This document shows positions 46,801-57,121 of a stretch of DNA of 64,000 bases, in pieces. Source of the stretch: Bog-756 sp963730685 (GTDB lineage: Bacteria > Actinomycetota > Acidimicrobiia > Acidimicrobiales > RAAP-2); assembly GCA_963730685.1 (NCBI GenBank), contig CAVSSP010000004.1:1749682-1813681 (forward strand). Direction: 5' to 3'. Positions within the stretch are counted from its first letter, which is position 1. Every line of letters starts with the position of its first letter. A program made the translations under genes and the position numbers. A model generated the notes under the pieces. It had not been told where the DNA came from. It made no database searches and worked only from the letters and a program-made list of their open reading frames with translations.

Positions 46801-48043
46801 CAAAGCCCCCTTGCCGTCCGTTGAGTGAAGCTGGCACTCGCGATGCCCGCGAGCTGATGCCGTCAGTGTTCGGCGTCGATGGAGACTGGCCCTCGATCGT
46901 CATCCGGGGAAGTCCGCCTGGAGTACCCGCACGATTAGTCGTACCAACTCCGCCACTCAGGCTGCCCGCCGCCATTATCGGATGGGCCGCGGTACCGGTC
47001 AAGCGCGCCGTAGCGTCCGTGGTCGGCCATTCACCAATGGTGGTCGCCCGTCATCAAATCGTCAGGAATCGACTGGCGCCCGAGCCCGCCATGGCTGGGT
47101 GGCAACTCCTCCGCCTCAAGCAGCCGTATGGGTGAACCGATACCAGATAGCCGGGTCCATTGAGCGCTCGCTTCGCTGCCCGCGCTCTGGACCCGGCATC
47201 AGCTGCCCCCCTGCCCTGACCTCTTCACCAACCCGGATCAGCGAATTTGGCGGGGCTCTACCCTGCCTCGCGTCGGTGGAATCCCCGATTCTTAGCAACT
47301 CCGTCTGCACCAAAGGTCACAGGACACTGAACCCAAAATGAACATTTGGTGCCGGATCCAATAGGGGGGAAATAGACAGGAACAAAATAGAGGGCAAAGG
47401 TGGGTTCGGCTTGCAGTGTGTGCACCTCCCCCGGTCCCGCCCGATGCGCCCGCGGTTTCGGCACTGGGAAACCCGGGTAGGGTCCCGCGTCATGCTCCGA
47501 GGACAGCGCTGGGCCCGTTCTGTCGGGTCCTCCGGCGTTCCCGACGACACTGGTCCGGGCAGCCGAGAACTGCTCCGGTCACGGGAGCAGGGAGCAGACC
47601 GACCGATTCGAAGCGCAGCGGACATCCTGAGGCGGACGGGCCCTGTTCGCCCCCCTCAGATCTGGAGTCGAGGCCTGGCGGCACTCCGGATTGCCATCAC
47701 GGCGGACAGCCGGGCCCTGGAGTTGCGACGCCCCCATTCGTCCCGCGCCGGAACGCGCATCGAAGTACCCCGGATGGATCGCTCGGGGTCCGACCATGCA
47801 GCACGTCGGATCGAGCCCGCACGGTTCCCGTCGGCACGGCCAGTCCCCACCCGGCCGGCCGGTGCTCCCCATCGGGCCTGGGCTACCGTCGGCGGGCAAC
47901 CTCCCCGGGCGTAACAGCCACCCGGCGGTCGATCCACTCGCCGGACAGGTCGTCGGTTAGTGTCACGCTCCGGTAGCCACCATGGTGCGGAGGAGATGAA
48001 CAGTGGGGACAGGCCCGTCTCATCGTGCGCCGGCGGCAGGCAG
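46801..48043. other. 1.2-kb region without a recognised gene
   Basis: I see no protein-like reading frame on either strand. Open frames here have basic, low-complexity translations typical of shadows. The part near 47320-47400 is AT-richer than the surroundings and may hold promoters for the divergent secreted-protein gene or the glycosyltransferase. The final 50 bases contain a GGAGG and an ATG at 47996 that could be an earlier start for the glycosyltransferase. Confidence 0.5.
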
Positions 48044-49276
48044 ATGAGAATCCTGGTCGTCGCCGACCGGTTTCCTTGGCCCATCACCGGCGGTGGCTTC
48101 ATGCGGCTGGCCCGAACGATCGAGGCACTGTCCGAGGTGGGCGAGGTCCAACTGTTCCATCTGGCGGAAAGGAACAGGGACGACCACGTCGTTCCGCCAG
48201 ACGTGTCCCTGTCCAGGGTGGGTTCGGCTCCCTACCCGGAACCGTCGCCGGCGTGGCGCTGGCGGGCGTCCTGGTTGACCCACGGGGGGATCCCGCTCGA
48301 GATCGCCACTCGCCTCGCCGATGCAGCTCCACGACTGGCGTTCGAGTCGTGGGCAGAGGACCGGTACGACCTGGTGTGGTTCCTGCCTCTGGCACCGTTC
48401 GTGTGGTTGGGCCGCCCCGACCGTGGTCCGACGGTCATCGACCTGGACAATCTCGAGAGCGAGAAGGAGCGGCAACGGGCCCGCCTGATAGGCCAATCGG
48501 TGCGCACGCGCCGTCCGCTCGATCGCGCCCGGGTTGCGGTCGCAGCCGCACAGGCTCGTCTGAACGCTCGCGACTGGGATGCGCTTCAGCGGGCGTCGGC
48601 CAGCCGGGTGGCCCGGTCATTGCTGTGCAGTGACGTCGACGTGCGACGCTCGGGTCTCCTCGACGCCACCATCGTCCCCAATGCGTACGAGCGCCCCGAG
48701 CAACCCCTCGGAAGAACGAAGGTGGCGGAACCGCCGGTCATCCTCTTCCAGGGATCGCTCGAATACGGCCCCAACGCGGATGCGGCCACGTGGTTGGCGG
48801 ACGAGCTTGCGCCTCGCATCACATCCCGGGTTCCCGCCGCCACCATCAGGCTGGTCGGCACCGCCCCTCCCGGACTATCCGAACAGCTGTCCCGCCATCC
48901 TGCGATCACCGTGGTGGGTCGGGTCCCAGACATGGGCCCCGAGTTGGCACGGGCCGATCTGGCGGTCGCCCCTCTTCGTTCCGGCAGCGGGACCCGACTC
49001 AAGATCCTCGAGTCGATGGCCCACCGGATTCCAGTGGTGTCGACGACGCTCGGGGCCGAAGGTCTCGACATCGAGGAGGGTACCCACTACCTGCGGGCCG
49101 ATGATCCCGACTCGTTCGCCGATGCCTGTCAGCGGCTCCTCACCGACACGAATCTTCGGAGTCGGCTGGTCGACGCGGCCGAAGAGCGGTATCTCCAGCG
49201 CTACGAGTGGGAACTGGTCAAAGAGCGCATCAAAGACATCGCCCAGGCGGTGGCGACCCCCGGCAACAACCCATGA
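48044..49276 (+). CDS. GT4 family glycosyltransferase
   Basis: A 410-aa GT-B enzyme. MRILVVADRFPWPITGGGFMRLA is the typical N-terminal start, DLVWFLPLAPFVW and TVIDLDNLESEKERQRA lie mid-protein, and the C-terminal donor-binding half has VILFQGSLEYGPNADA, VPDMGPELARADLAVAPLRSGSG and LKILESMAHRIPVVST, with the usual E...E region. It adds a sugar to a glycan or lipid in the cytosol. ATG 48044 is the family start; ATG 47996 with GGAGG just before it is an alternative. Confidence 0.9.
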   Translation: MRILVVADRFPWPITGGGFMRLARTIEALSEVGEVQLFHLAERNRDDHVVPPDVSLSRVGSAPYPEPSPAWRWRASWLTHGGIPLEIATRLADAAPRLAFESWAEDRYDLVWFLPLAPFVWLGRPDRGPTVIDLDNLESEKERQRARLIGQSVRTRRPLDRARVAVAAAQARLNARDWDALQRASASRVARSLLCSDVDVRRSGLLDATIVPNAYERPEQPLGRTKVAEPPVILFQGSLEYGPNADAATWLADELAPRITSRVPAATIRLVGTAPPGLSEQLSRHPAITVVGRVPDMGPELARADLAVAPLRSGSGTRLKILESMAHRIPVVSTTLGAEGLDIEEGTHYLRADDPDSFADACQRLLTDTNLRSRLVDAAEERYLQRYEWELVKERIKDIAQAVATPGNNP

Positions 49277-49294
49277 CCCCTTGGCGGGAATTCC

Positions 49295-50014
49295 TCAGTG
49301 TCCGGGCTTCGCAGCGCCGCCGGCCGACGCCAACAGCGACTTCACCGATCCCGGTAGGACATCGACCACGCGGCCCCATGCCGAAGCAGGGGCCTGGGGG
49401 AAGAAGCGCTGACTCGTCCACTCCTCGCTCAGCGGCCCGGCAGAAAGGCGGCGATACGCCGCCCACTTCTTGGTGGCGGCCAGACGATGCCACCGTTCGT
49501 CGGGATCGATGAAGGTATCGATGAGCAACTTGACTTGAGGTAGCTGTACATCGTCGAACACCACCACGCCCCCACGGCGGAGCAGGCCGGCACCATAGAA
49601 CCAATCGATGATGGGCATCGGGAACCCGTGGCAGCCGTCGATGAACACGAGGTCCAATTCCGTGCTTCCGGCCAGTTCGGGTAGCGCGGTCTCCGACGGG
49701 CGCAGGTCGAACCGGAGACCTTCCTGTGAGATCTCCTGTTTCGTGCAGTACTCAGCGATGACCGCCGCCTGATCCTGCGACGGCACGATGGCCAGGTGCT
49801 CGCATCCCCATGCCGCGAAGAGAACCGTGGAGAGCCCGGCACCGGTCTCGAGTGTGCGTGAACCGTGGTCCACATGATCGGCCATGAACCGGTAGCAACC
49901 ACGTCCGGTACTCCAAACCGCCCCGTTGTCCGCGTCGGGGTGGATGGCCGGTGGCGCGTCGAGGACCCGATCCACCCATGCCAAGCGCCGTGCCACTTCA
50001 TCGTCGACGTCCAT
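49295..50014 (-). CDS. class I SAM-dependent methyltransferase
   Basis: A 239-aa methyltransferase of the Methyltransf_24 type. TLETGAGLSTVLFAAWG is the SAM-binding loop, LDLVFIDGCHGFPMPIIDWFY is the acidic motif region with a metal-binding look, and LLRRGGVVVFDD follows. Members modify sugars or small molecules. ATG 50014 gives MDVDDEVARRLAW. It is convergent with the glycosyltransferase gene, so the two may both act on a surface glycan (inference). Confidence 0.82.
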   Translation of the reverse strand: MDVDDEVARRLAWVDRVLDAPPAIHPDADNGAVWSTGRGCYRFMADHVDHGSRTLETGAGLSTVLFAAWGCEHLAIVPSQDQAAVIAEYCTKQEISQEGLRFDLRPSETALPELAGSTELDLVFIDGCHGFPMPIIDWFYGAGLLRRGGVVVFDDVQLPQVKLLIDTFIDPDERWHRLAATKKWAAYRRLSAGPLSEEWTSQRFFPQAPASAWGRVVDVLPGSVKSLLASAGGAAKPGH

Positions 50015-50087
50015 ACCCGGACCATACTCCGATCGATCGGCCCCATCCCCGACGTCGGCCGTCGGTGCAATAGGGCAGACTGCAGCC

Positions 50088-50615
50088 ATGTCCCGTTGTG
50101 ACGAGTGCGGGTTCGACGAGGCCGGCCTCGGGATACCGGATGTGGCGAGCACGCTCCGAGCAATCACCGAAAAGCTGGTCGAAGACCTGATGAGCGGTGA
50201 CGATGACGCCGTGAGGATGCGGCCGGAGCCGTCAACGTGGTCGATGCTGGAGTACTGCTGCCATGTGCGCGACACCCTGCTGGTCCAGCGCGAGCGGGTG
50301 CTGCTGGCCCTCGTCGAGGACCGCCCCCGCTTCGTGCCCATGTACCGCGACGAGCGGGTGATCAATGCCGGTTACGAGCGGGAGGCCAGACGCCACACCG
50401 GAGAAGAGCTGGCCATGGCCTCCCACTTGCTGATCAGAGTCGTCGAGGGACTCGACGACTCACAACTGGCACATCGCTGCTTCTACAACTTCCCGCAGCC
50501 GGCGGAGCGCGATGTGGCCTGGGTCATCCGCCACACCGTGCACGAAGTCGTCCATCACGAGATGGACGTGCGCCGGGTGAGGACCCGGTTGCTGGACGAA
50601 GACACCTGGGACTGA
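50088..50615 (+). CDS. DinB-like/mycothiol-dependent enzyme family protein
   Basis: A 175-aa four-helix DinB-fold protein. Metal-ligand histidines are in LEYCCHVRDTLLVQRERV and TVHEVVHHEMDVRRV. It begins with CDECGFD, a CxxC pair. The fold includes mycothiol- and bacillithiol-dependent transferases. ATG 50088 fits. Divergent from the methyltransferase gene. Confidence 0.82.
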   Translation: MSRCDECGFDEAGLGIPDVASTLRAITEKLVEDLMSGDDDAVRMRPEPSTWSMLEYCCHVRDTLLVQRERVLLALVEDRPRFVPMYRDERVINAGYEREARRHTGEELAMASHLLIRVVEGLDDSQLAHRCFYNFPQPAERDVAWVIRHTVHEVVHHEMDVRRVRTRLLDEDTWD

Positions 50616-50647
50616 ACCCCTGCGGTGACCTGCCCCCGGCCCCGTTG

Positions 50648-51589
50648 TCAGTCGGCGCCAGCGATGCCGACGACGGACACAAGGGCAGATGGGCCAGTCA
50701 GCGTGGTCTGCCGAACGCTCATGGTCCTGCGGCAGTGCACGACGAACTCGTCGAGGGCAGGACTGGTCGACGCCGACCAGACGAGGGCGAGCACGGCCGG
50801 CGTGTCGATGTCGTCGATGACGAGGGACCGGAGTCTGTCGGCATGGGCGTCGGCCATGGACTGGGAGAGGACCGCCACCCCGAGGCCTCGGGCTGCCAGA
50901 TCGGCGACGGCACCCGGTGCGCTGGCCTGGAGGGCGATGTCGGGGCGCACTCCGCGGGCCGCACATGCTTGATCGAACACCGCCCTCACCCCGGTTCCCT
51001 CGGGCATCGACACGATCGGATGCCCGCCGAGATCAGCCAAGTTGACCCGTCGCCTGCTGGCGAGTGGATGGCCGGAGGGGACCGCAACGACAAGTCTTTC
51101 GTCGACGATCGGCAACGCGCACAGTCCCGGGGGCGGCGTTCCCGCTGCGCCGATGAGCGCCAGATCCGCGGTCCCGTTCCGAACCCGTTCGACGAGCCGG
51201 TCCGAGTTGCCTTCCACCAGTGTCACCTCGACCCCGGGATGCTCGAGATGGAATGTCGCCAGGGCATCGAACAACGATGTGATGGTGCAGGCCGTCACCA
51301 TGCCGATGACGAGCCGGCCGCGGATCAGTCCGTTCACCTCGTCCACCGACTGCCGCACCGCGTTGACGGCAGCGAGGGCCGTACGCACATGGGGAAGCGC
51401 AGCGGTGCCGGCAGGGGTCAGGCTGGCGGTACGTCCCGAACGGTCGATCAGGGTTGCCCCGAGGTCCATCTCCAGTTGTCGAATCTGGGCGCTCACCCCC
51501 GACTGGCTGATGTGCACCCGTTCAGCGGCACGAGTGAAGTTGGCCTCTTCGGCCACCGCCACGAAGTACTCCAGCTGCCTCAGTTCCAT
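50648..51589 (-). CDS. LysR family transcriptional regulator
   Basis: A 313-aa LysR protein. The HTH is at residues 1-60 (MELRQLEYFVAVAEEANFTRAAE, then ISQSGVSAQIRQLEMDLG), and the effector domain starts near residue 90 (GRLVIGMVTACTITSLFDAL). It is divergent from a SnoaL-like gene; the 87-base gap between them is AT-rich with repeated TATGATCT/TTATGATTCT phrases that may be LysR sites, so that gene is the likely target. Confidence 0.9.
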   Translation of the reverse strand: MELRQLEYFVAVAEEANFTRAAERVHISQSGVSAQIRQLEMDLGATLIDRSGRTASLTPAGTAALPHVRTALAAVNAVRQSVDEVNGLIRGRLVIGMVTACTITSLFDALATFHLEHPGVEVTLVEGNSDRLVERVRNGTADLALIGAAGTPPPGLCALPIVDERLVVAVPSGHPLASRRRVNLADLGGHPIVSMPEGTGVRAVFDQACAARGVRPDIALQASAPGAVADLAARGLGVAVLSQSMADAHADRLRSLVIDDIDTPAVLALVWSASTSPALDEFVVHCRRTMSVRQTTLTGPSALVSVVGIAGAD

Positions 51590-51676
51590 AACTTATGATT
51601 CTAGCTTCTAACTCTATGATCTGTTGGACTTCTGGTTTGGATCGGCGCACCATGGACCCAGACAACGGAATCGCCG

Positions 51677-52057
51677 ATGAGAGGACGTGCTGTGGCGCAC
51701 AACGAACAAGCAATGATGCCGGAGGATCTCACCCGTCTCTTCGTCGAGCGGGCGAACCGGCAGGACGCCGACGGGATCGCCGCCCTCTACGAGGAACAGG
51801 CCGTCATGGCCTATCCTCCGGGCAGCCGCACGGTCGGGCGGGATGCCATCCGGGCACTCTGGGAGAAGGTCCTGGCCCATGCACCACACTTCGAGCAGGA
51901 GCGCCCGCTTCCGACCCTCGTGAGTGGCGACATCGCCCTGACCTCCACGCCCCCTCGTGACGGGGCGGGAGCCCGGGCCCAAGTGGTCCGCCGGCAGTCC
52001 GACGGCACGTGGCTCCGACTCCTCGACCAGCCCGAGTTCGTCACGCCGACGCCGTGA
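51677..52057 (+). CDS. SnoaL/NTF2-like protein
   Basis: A 126-aa NTF2-fold protein of the DUF4440/SnoaL-like class: LFVERANRQDADGIAALYEEQAVMAYPPG then TVGRDAIRALWEKVL, and GTWLRLLDQPE at the end. Such proteins include small isomerases, hydratases and pocket-binding proteins. Start is uncertain: ATG 51677, GTG 51692 or ATG 51716. Probably controlled by the divergent LysR regulator. Confidence 0.78.
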   Translation: MRGRAVAHNEQAMMPEDLTRLFVERANRQDADGIAALYEEQAVMAYPPGSRTVGRDAIRALWEKVLAHAPHFEQERPLPTLVSGDIALTSTPPRDGAGARAQVVRRQSDGTWLRLLDQPEFVTPTP

Positions 52058-52195
52058 ACCACGGGGCGACCTCATTTGCACGCTCCCGCTCCATCCCCCT
52101 CCCCGCTCCATCCCCTCCCGACAAGTCCGACACCCGACGCCAAAACTGTGCTCCACTCTGGGCACGGCGAACGGCGATGATGTGGAGGCTCGGCA

Positions 52196-52561
52196 ATGGT
52201 GACATCGGCAGTGGGAAAACTCAGGAGCCCGGTCACGGTGATCCTGCTCTCGATCATCACGCTCGGGATCTACAGCCTCTACTGGCAGTACGCCTCGTTC
52301 AAGGAGATCAAGGACCATGCCGGCGAGGGAATTGGCGGAGGACTCGGTCTCGTCTTCGCCATCCTGCTCGGGATCGTCAACGTGTTCCTCCTGCCCCACG
52401 AGGTCGGCCGTCTCTTCCTCCGTGCCGGGAGGCCGGAGCCGGTTTCGGCGCTCACCGGGTTCTGGGTGCTCATTCCCATCATCGGCGGGATCATCTGGGT
52501 GGTGAAGACCCAGGGAAGACTGAACGAGTACTGGGAGGAACGGGGGGCGACTGTCTCCTGA
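52196..52561 (+). CDS. DUF4234 membrane protein
   Basis: A 121-aa membrane protein with three hydrophobic segments. The first carries the DUF4234 phrase VILLSIITLGIYSLYWQYASFKEIK. The others are LGLVFAILLGIVNVFLLP and LTGFWVLIPIIGGIIWVVK. ATG 52196 has GGAGG eight bases upstream. The function of this family is unknown. Confidence 0.85.
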   Translation: MVTSAVGKLRSPVTVILLSIITLGIYSLYWQYASFKEIKDHAGEGIGGGLGLVFAILLGIVNVFLLPHEVGRLFLRAGRPEPVSALTGFWVLIPIIGGIIWVVKTQGRLNEYWEERGATVS

Positions 52562-52584
52562 CGGCATTCACCTCAGGACAACGG

Positions 52585-53382
52585 TCAGGCGGTCACTGCG
52601 GCACCGGAGGGCGATGCCATGTCGGGCAGGGGAATCGCCCCCGACGGGGCCGTCACGGCCATCGACTTTCCCCACGACTCCAGTCGGAGGCTCAACCCTC
52701 CAATGATCACCGCCACGGGCAGGTGCTTTCCACCGACCGCCACGTAGCAGGTCGCCGAACCCGAATCAGTGCCCAGATTCGTATACGTGATCTTGACCGC
52801 CCGTGTTCCGTCGATGGTCTGGATCTTCCCCTTGTGGTAGCTGGCGCCGTCGAACATGTCCTTGGTCAGCGTCGGCATGGTCAGATCGGCAGCTGCAGGG
52901 GCATACAGGGAACTGCTCTGCGGGATCTGGACCCATGCTCCGGCGACCAGGGCCGCCTGTGCAGTCGATACCTCCACCGAAGAGGTCCAGAACGCCGTAT
53001 TGGCGTTCACGTATAAATGCCCATCCACATCCAATGTGGTTGCCGCCGGAAGCGTGCCGGCACGGCCGGCGTCCGACACCGTCTTCAGTACCTGATCCCC
53101 GGATGACGAGTCTGTGTAGTCCGATTCGGTGATGGTGACCTTCCCCACGCCCGGGATATCCGTGCTCCCCCTGCCGACCGCGGTGACGGATCCCGCCTGG
53201 CTCATGGCGGCACGCGCCGCCGCCACGATGGCGTCGGCGGGTTTCGAACCGATACCGGACGGGGAGGCTGCCACCGGTGTCGAGGACGTGACGCCGATCA
53301 CAACCAATCCCACCAGCGAGATCCCGATGACCATGACACCGGTCCGAATCGAGCCGTAGGGATGGGCCATGTCGATCGTCAC
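52585..53382 (-). CDS. secreted LppX/LprG-like or uncharacterised surface protein
   Basis: A 265-aa protein with an N-terminal membrane segment (TGVMVIGISLVGLVVIGV), then a beta-rich extracellular domain: AMSQAGSVTAVGRGSTDIPG, TLDVDGHLYVNANTAFW, LTKDMFDGASYHKGKIQ and VAVGGKHLPVAVIIGG. The pattern resembles mycobacterial lipoprotein-type LppX/LprAFG folds that carry lipids, but there is no lipobox Cys, so this is tentative. GTG 53382 has GAGAAGG at good spacing; ATG 53370 is the alternative. Confidence 0.65.
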   Translation of the reverse strand: MTIDMAHPYGSIRTGVMVIGISLVGLVVIGVTSSTPVAASPSGIGSKPADAIVAAARAAMSQAGSVTAVGRGSTDIPGVGKVTITESDYTDSSSGDQVLKTVSDAGRAGTLPAATTLDVDGHLYVNANTAFWTSSVEVSTAQAALVAGAWVQIPQSSSLYAPAAADLTMPTLTKDMFDGASYHKGKIQTIDGTRAVKITYTNLGTDSGSATCYVAVGGKHLPVAVIIGGLSLRLESWGKSMAVTAPSGAIPLPDMASPSGAAVTA

Positions 53383-53517
53383 GCTGCCTTCTCCGACGCT
53401 TGGGTCACGTGCCTTGTCGCACGAAGAGGCTCCCGGCCCGGTCGGGCGGAAATCCTGATCGATCATCGGCAGTGGCGACCATGGCCTTGAGCACCGGCCA
53501 GACACCGAAGCGTGGTC

Positions 53518-54108
53518 CTACTCCGACCGGGTCCGTTTCCGGCTCGCCGAATCGCCGCCGCTCAGGTGCGTGACGCCACCTCTCGAGGTGGAGGACAACC
53601 AAGGAGCATCGTCCCAGGTCACCAGTTCGAGCGTGGATGCAAGGCGAAGCGGATGGGCGGGGAACCTACCGCCTGACACCCGGGCCAGACACCGGCAGTG
53701 CACCCCGGACAGTTGGTCCAAGACGGCATCCTGTCGGTCCCGTGCCATTGCGTTGAGGGACCCGGGCCACTTCTCCAAACTTCCCCAGGCGATGGCGACC
53801 GATTCGGAGTCATCGATGGCGGCCCGGAGGTGCGCGTCGTTCTCGCCCACCGGATCAGCGCCGAGGAGGCAACACGTCGAGCACGAATCGCGGAGAGCAA
53901 ACAGGTTCACGACCCGCAACGAGCCGAACGCCGGTCTGGAAAATCCGATGATGCGGTTGATCGTGTCATCGGGCGTGATGCAACCGGGCGTCGGGCCGGG
54001 GCCGGCGTCGGACGGGTTGAGCATGATCCAGGTGATGGAGGGACCACTCCCCCACCGGCACCAGAGCGAGTACCGGTAGGACTGTCCGACGTCGTCGGAA
54101 AGCACCAT
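53518..54108 (-). CDS. DUF1643 family protein
   Basis: A 196-aa soluble protein matching DUF1643: YRYSLWCRWGSGPSITWIMLNPSDAG, followed by DDTINRIIGFSRPAFGSLRVVNLFALR and VAIAWGS. Members are found in bacteria and mobile elements; their role is unknown. ATG 54108 (MVLSDDVGQ) is chosen because the homologous region begins just after it. The last 40 residues are Ser/Arg-rich. Confidence 0.82.
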   Translation of the reverse strand: MVLSDDVGQSYRYSLWCRWGSGPSITWIMLNPSDAGPGPTPGCITPDDTINRIIGFSRPAFGSLRVVNLFALRDSCSTCCLLGADPVGENDAHLRAAIDDSESVAIAWGSLEKWPGSLNAMARDRQDAVLDQLSGVHCRCLARVSGGRFPAHPLRLASTLELVTWDDAPWLSSTSRGGVTHLSGGDSASRKRTRSE

Positions 54109-54206
54109 GCCGCCGATAATCTCGGCAAACCTCTTCGGTCTCTTCGACGATGTGCGCCGGCCGCAGATGTGCTCCGACCCGGCGCCCGGAACGCGGATGG
54201 CTTCCT

Positions 54207-54344
54207 TCAGTGGATCAGGTCCGAGTGACGTTCCAAGGCGGTCACCGCGGGTATCCCGTCGTGGCAGTCGATCCAGCGACCACAGCTCGCACAGTAGATG
54301 GCGACGTGGCCCTCCGCTTCGACGATCGCACCATCCATCGGCAT
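54207..54344 (-). CDS. possible small cysteine-containing protein
   Basis: A 45-aa open frame from ATG 54344 with IYCASCGRWIDCHDGIPAV, a CxxC plus Cys/His arrangement that looks like a small zinc-binding unit. No Shine-Dalgarno sequence is seen and no family is recognised. It sits between the DUF1643 gene and the Calx-beta/FN3 gene. Confidence 0.3.
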   Translation of the reverse strand: MPMDGAIVEAEGHVAIYCASCGRWIDCHDGIPAVTALERHSDLIH

Positions 54345-54537
54345 GATGTCCCGCGGTCGGGATGCGGTCGCGTCGACTGCCGCATTCGACCGGCTCGTGC
54401 TGGTTTCCTGTTTCCCGCTCACATGGCTCCCAAGGGTCTCGCCGTATCCATACAAGAACTTCGTGCGGCAACGATAACGTGAGTCGTGCCTGCGGCCGCC
54501 GGCCGCTGACCATCGTCGCTCATTTCTCGCCGTGTGG

Positions 54538-56915
54538 CTAGGGAGCCACCACGCCGCCGGAAGGCCCAGACGGGCCGCTCGGGCCGATCCCGTTGACGGC
54601 GACGACGGTGAAGCTGTAGGTGTCGCCGCTGGTCAGTCCGGTGATGTCGACCGGGCCATCGGCGGCGTCGACCACCGATCCGTTACTGGGGTCACCAGGA
54701 TTCGATTCGTCGGTGACGGTCACTTCGTAACCCACGATGGCCGACCCTTCGTTCCCCTGCGGTGTGAACGAGACGATCAGGATGCCGGGATCGTCGCCCC
54801 CATCCGGCGCCGCGATCACTGCGACGGGGCTGTCCGGTGTCGATGCAGGCACCACCGGGCTCGACGCCGCCGACGGCGGACCGGTGCCCACACCGTTGGT
54901 TGCCGTCACGGTGAAGGTGTACCCGTCACCGTTGGTGAGCCCACTGACGGTGACGGGGCTGCCGACACCGGTCGCCTCCTGGCCTCCGTTGCCCGGCGTG
55001 GTCGAGTCGACCGCGGTCACCGTGTAGGACTGGATGGCACTGCCGTTGGAGTTCGGCGCACTCCAGCTCACCGCGGCGGACCCGTTCCCCGGGGTTGCGG
55101 ACACATCGCTCGGGGCACTCGGCACGGATTCCGGCACCACCGGATTCGATGCCGCCGACGGCGGACCGGTGCCCACACCGTTGGTGGCTGTCACGGTGAA
55201 GGCGTACTGGTCACCGTTGGTGAGCCCAGCAACGGTGAGGGGGCTTCCGGTGCCGGTCGCCTCCTGGCCTCCGTTGGCCGGAGTGGTCGAGTCGACCGCG
55301 GTCACCGCGTAGGACTGGATGTCACTGCCGTTGGAGTTCGGCGCACTCCAGCTCACCGCAGCGGACCCGTTCCCCGGGGTTGCAGTCACATTGGTCGGCG
55401 CCGACGGGGCCGAGATGGGAATCGGAGCACCGGCGAACAGATGGTCGTAGGCCATCGTGCCGCCCGGACCGAGATGTCCGGCGTACCACCCTGCATAGCC
55501 CGCTCCTTCATAGCCCGGGGGCAGGCTCACACTCCCACCGTTCGACGGGTCTCCGAATGCCGGCTCCGGTTGGCCGTCGATCCACACTTCGAAGGTCACC
55601 GTGTTGCCGATCGCCTCGGCGCAGATGTCCCACGGGAGCGAAACCAGCGCGGATTCCTCCTTGAACGTGGAAATGAGGGGAAAGGTGCCGATCTCAGCGA
55701 GCACCCCTGGTGTCGACGTATCCCACACGTGGACATTGAAGATCCAGTTGTCGCCCAGGTACACATTTTTGTAACCGTGATGGCCCGGGTGATCCCGTTG
55801 GTCGTACTGACGCGGAGGGCCACCCCCTGCTGATCGGACGCTCCCGCCGCACCGTTGGCAGGCGTCTGACTCTTCCACCTTGCGCACGACTCCTCATTGG
55901 TCATCGGCGTTTGGGCAGTGGGCCAGAAGACGAGGCGCGAGTTCCCCGATCTGTTCGTGGACGGGGCGGAGATGTCGGTCTCACTCGCACCTTGGGAGAC
56001 GGCGTAGGTGTCGAAGATCCCTGAGCTCGGATGCCTGTCTGCGGTCAGCGTCTCCGACCGGTACGAGGTACTGAGTGGAGTGGCGATGCCGTTCGCTCCG
56101 TCGATCATCACCCCGGTGCCGGTACTGCGTCCGAGGCCGGCCCCCACCGGTTTGGAGAGGTCCAGGTAGAGCACGCGGCTGGGTGCAGGGGCGACATCCG
56201 GATAGACGGTCACCCCGACCGTTTCGCTCACCGCCCCCTTTGCGAACCGGACCGTGCCGGAAGCCGACGCGTAGTCGTAGGTGGCGACGGCGGTATCCGG
56301 CACCAACGCGTAGTCGACCGACGTCGCCTTTGCGGCCGGTGAGGACAGGGACACGGCGAAATCGAGGGTTCGGCTCGGTCCGCTGACTCCGTCGTAGATG
56401 CCGGCGTCGCCGACGTTGAATGATGGCGCCGTACCGGTGGCTTCCACGATCGTCCCGATCCCAACAGCGTTCCCCAGCACGGCTCCCCCGGTCGGTGCGC
56501 TCAAGGTGAGCGAGAGGGTCCCCCCGCCGTCGGTGGCGTCCGACAGGACCGTGACAGCCACCATCGACTCCACTGGTACCGGTTTGGACTTGCTGGGCGC
56601 CTTGAAGGACAGCACGCCCGATTCAGCATCGAAGTCCCGTCCGGAAACGGCCGTCACACCTTTGACCGAGTAGTCCACCGTGACTGGCGCCGTCGGCACC
56701 TGGGACAGCGTGACGGGTAGTTCCAGCGTGCGTAGGCCCGTCGTCCCCTCCACGATGCTTGCGTCTCCAGCAGAGAGCACGGGAGCGGGCGCGGCGCCGT
56801 TGCTTGCGGCCACCGTCACAACGGTGAACAGCCCGAGGACCAGAGCCGCCATGGGGACGGCAACGAGCAGTGAGGGGGTGCCGCGAAATCGCCACCCCCG
56901 CCGGACATCCGCCAT
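54538..56915 (-). CDS. secreted Calx-beta/FN3 protein, frameshifted at a homopolymer
   Basis: About 793 aa when repaired. A signal anchor (LLVAVPMAALVLGLFTVVTVA) is followed by two Calx-beta-like domains (VDYSVKGVTAVSGRDFDAESG and VDYALVPDTAVATYDYASAS), a lectin/jelly-roll-like domain (NVYLGDNWIFNVHVWDTS...FEVWIDGQPEPAFGD), and three FN3 domains. The frame breaks at an A5 run (T5 at 55766-55770): one more A would give TVTKNVYLGDN, joining the two halves. It is probably an exported binding or adhesion protein. ATG 56915. A GTGGCT/AGCCAC hairpin covers the stop codon. Confidence 0.8.
54851..55420 (-). repeat. two near-identical 285-bp FN3-coding repeats
   Basis: Bases 54851-55135 and 55136-55420 are closely similar over their whole length, encoding two FN3 domains that both contain TATNGVGTGPPSAAS and SAAVSWSAPNSNGS. 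The high nucleotide similarity suggests recent duplication or gene conversion. Confidence 0.88.
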
Positions 56916-57121
56916 TTTCTAAATCTCCTGCTGCCGCCGCAGCTCCGCCGAGAGACATCCATTTCCGCAAATGGTGTCACCGGCAGTCTGTCACCGGTCC
57001 ATGGCCCTGGCAACCTCTGTTGCCTTCCGTGGTTGCCCTGCCGCCCAACGGCCCGCCCCCGGGGGGTTGGGTGCTCCGATCTGCTCCCTGGTTCCGGTGT
57101 ATCTCGGGTACCGGCACGGCG

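Noticed and set aside
47100..47160. Cyclic di-GMP (GEMM) riboswitch-like phrase GGCAAC...GATAGCCGGGT on the plus strand
   Set aside because: The GACGCAAAGCC core and the GAAA tetraloop/receptor are not present, and the next plus-strand gene is 900 bases away.
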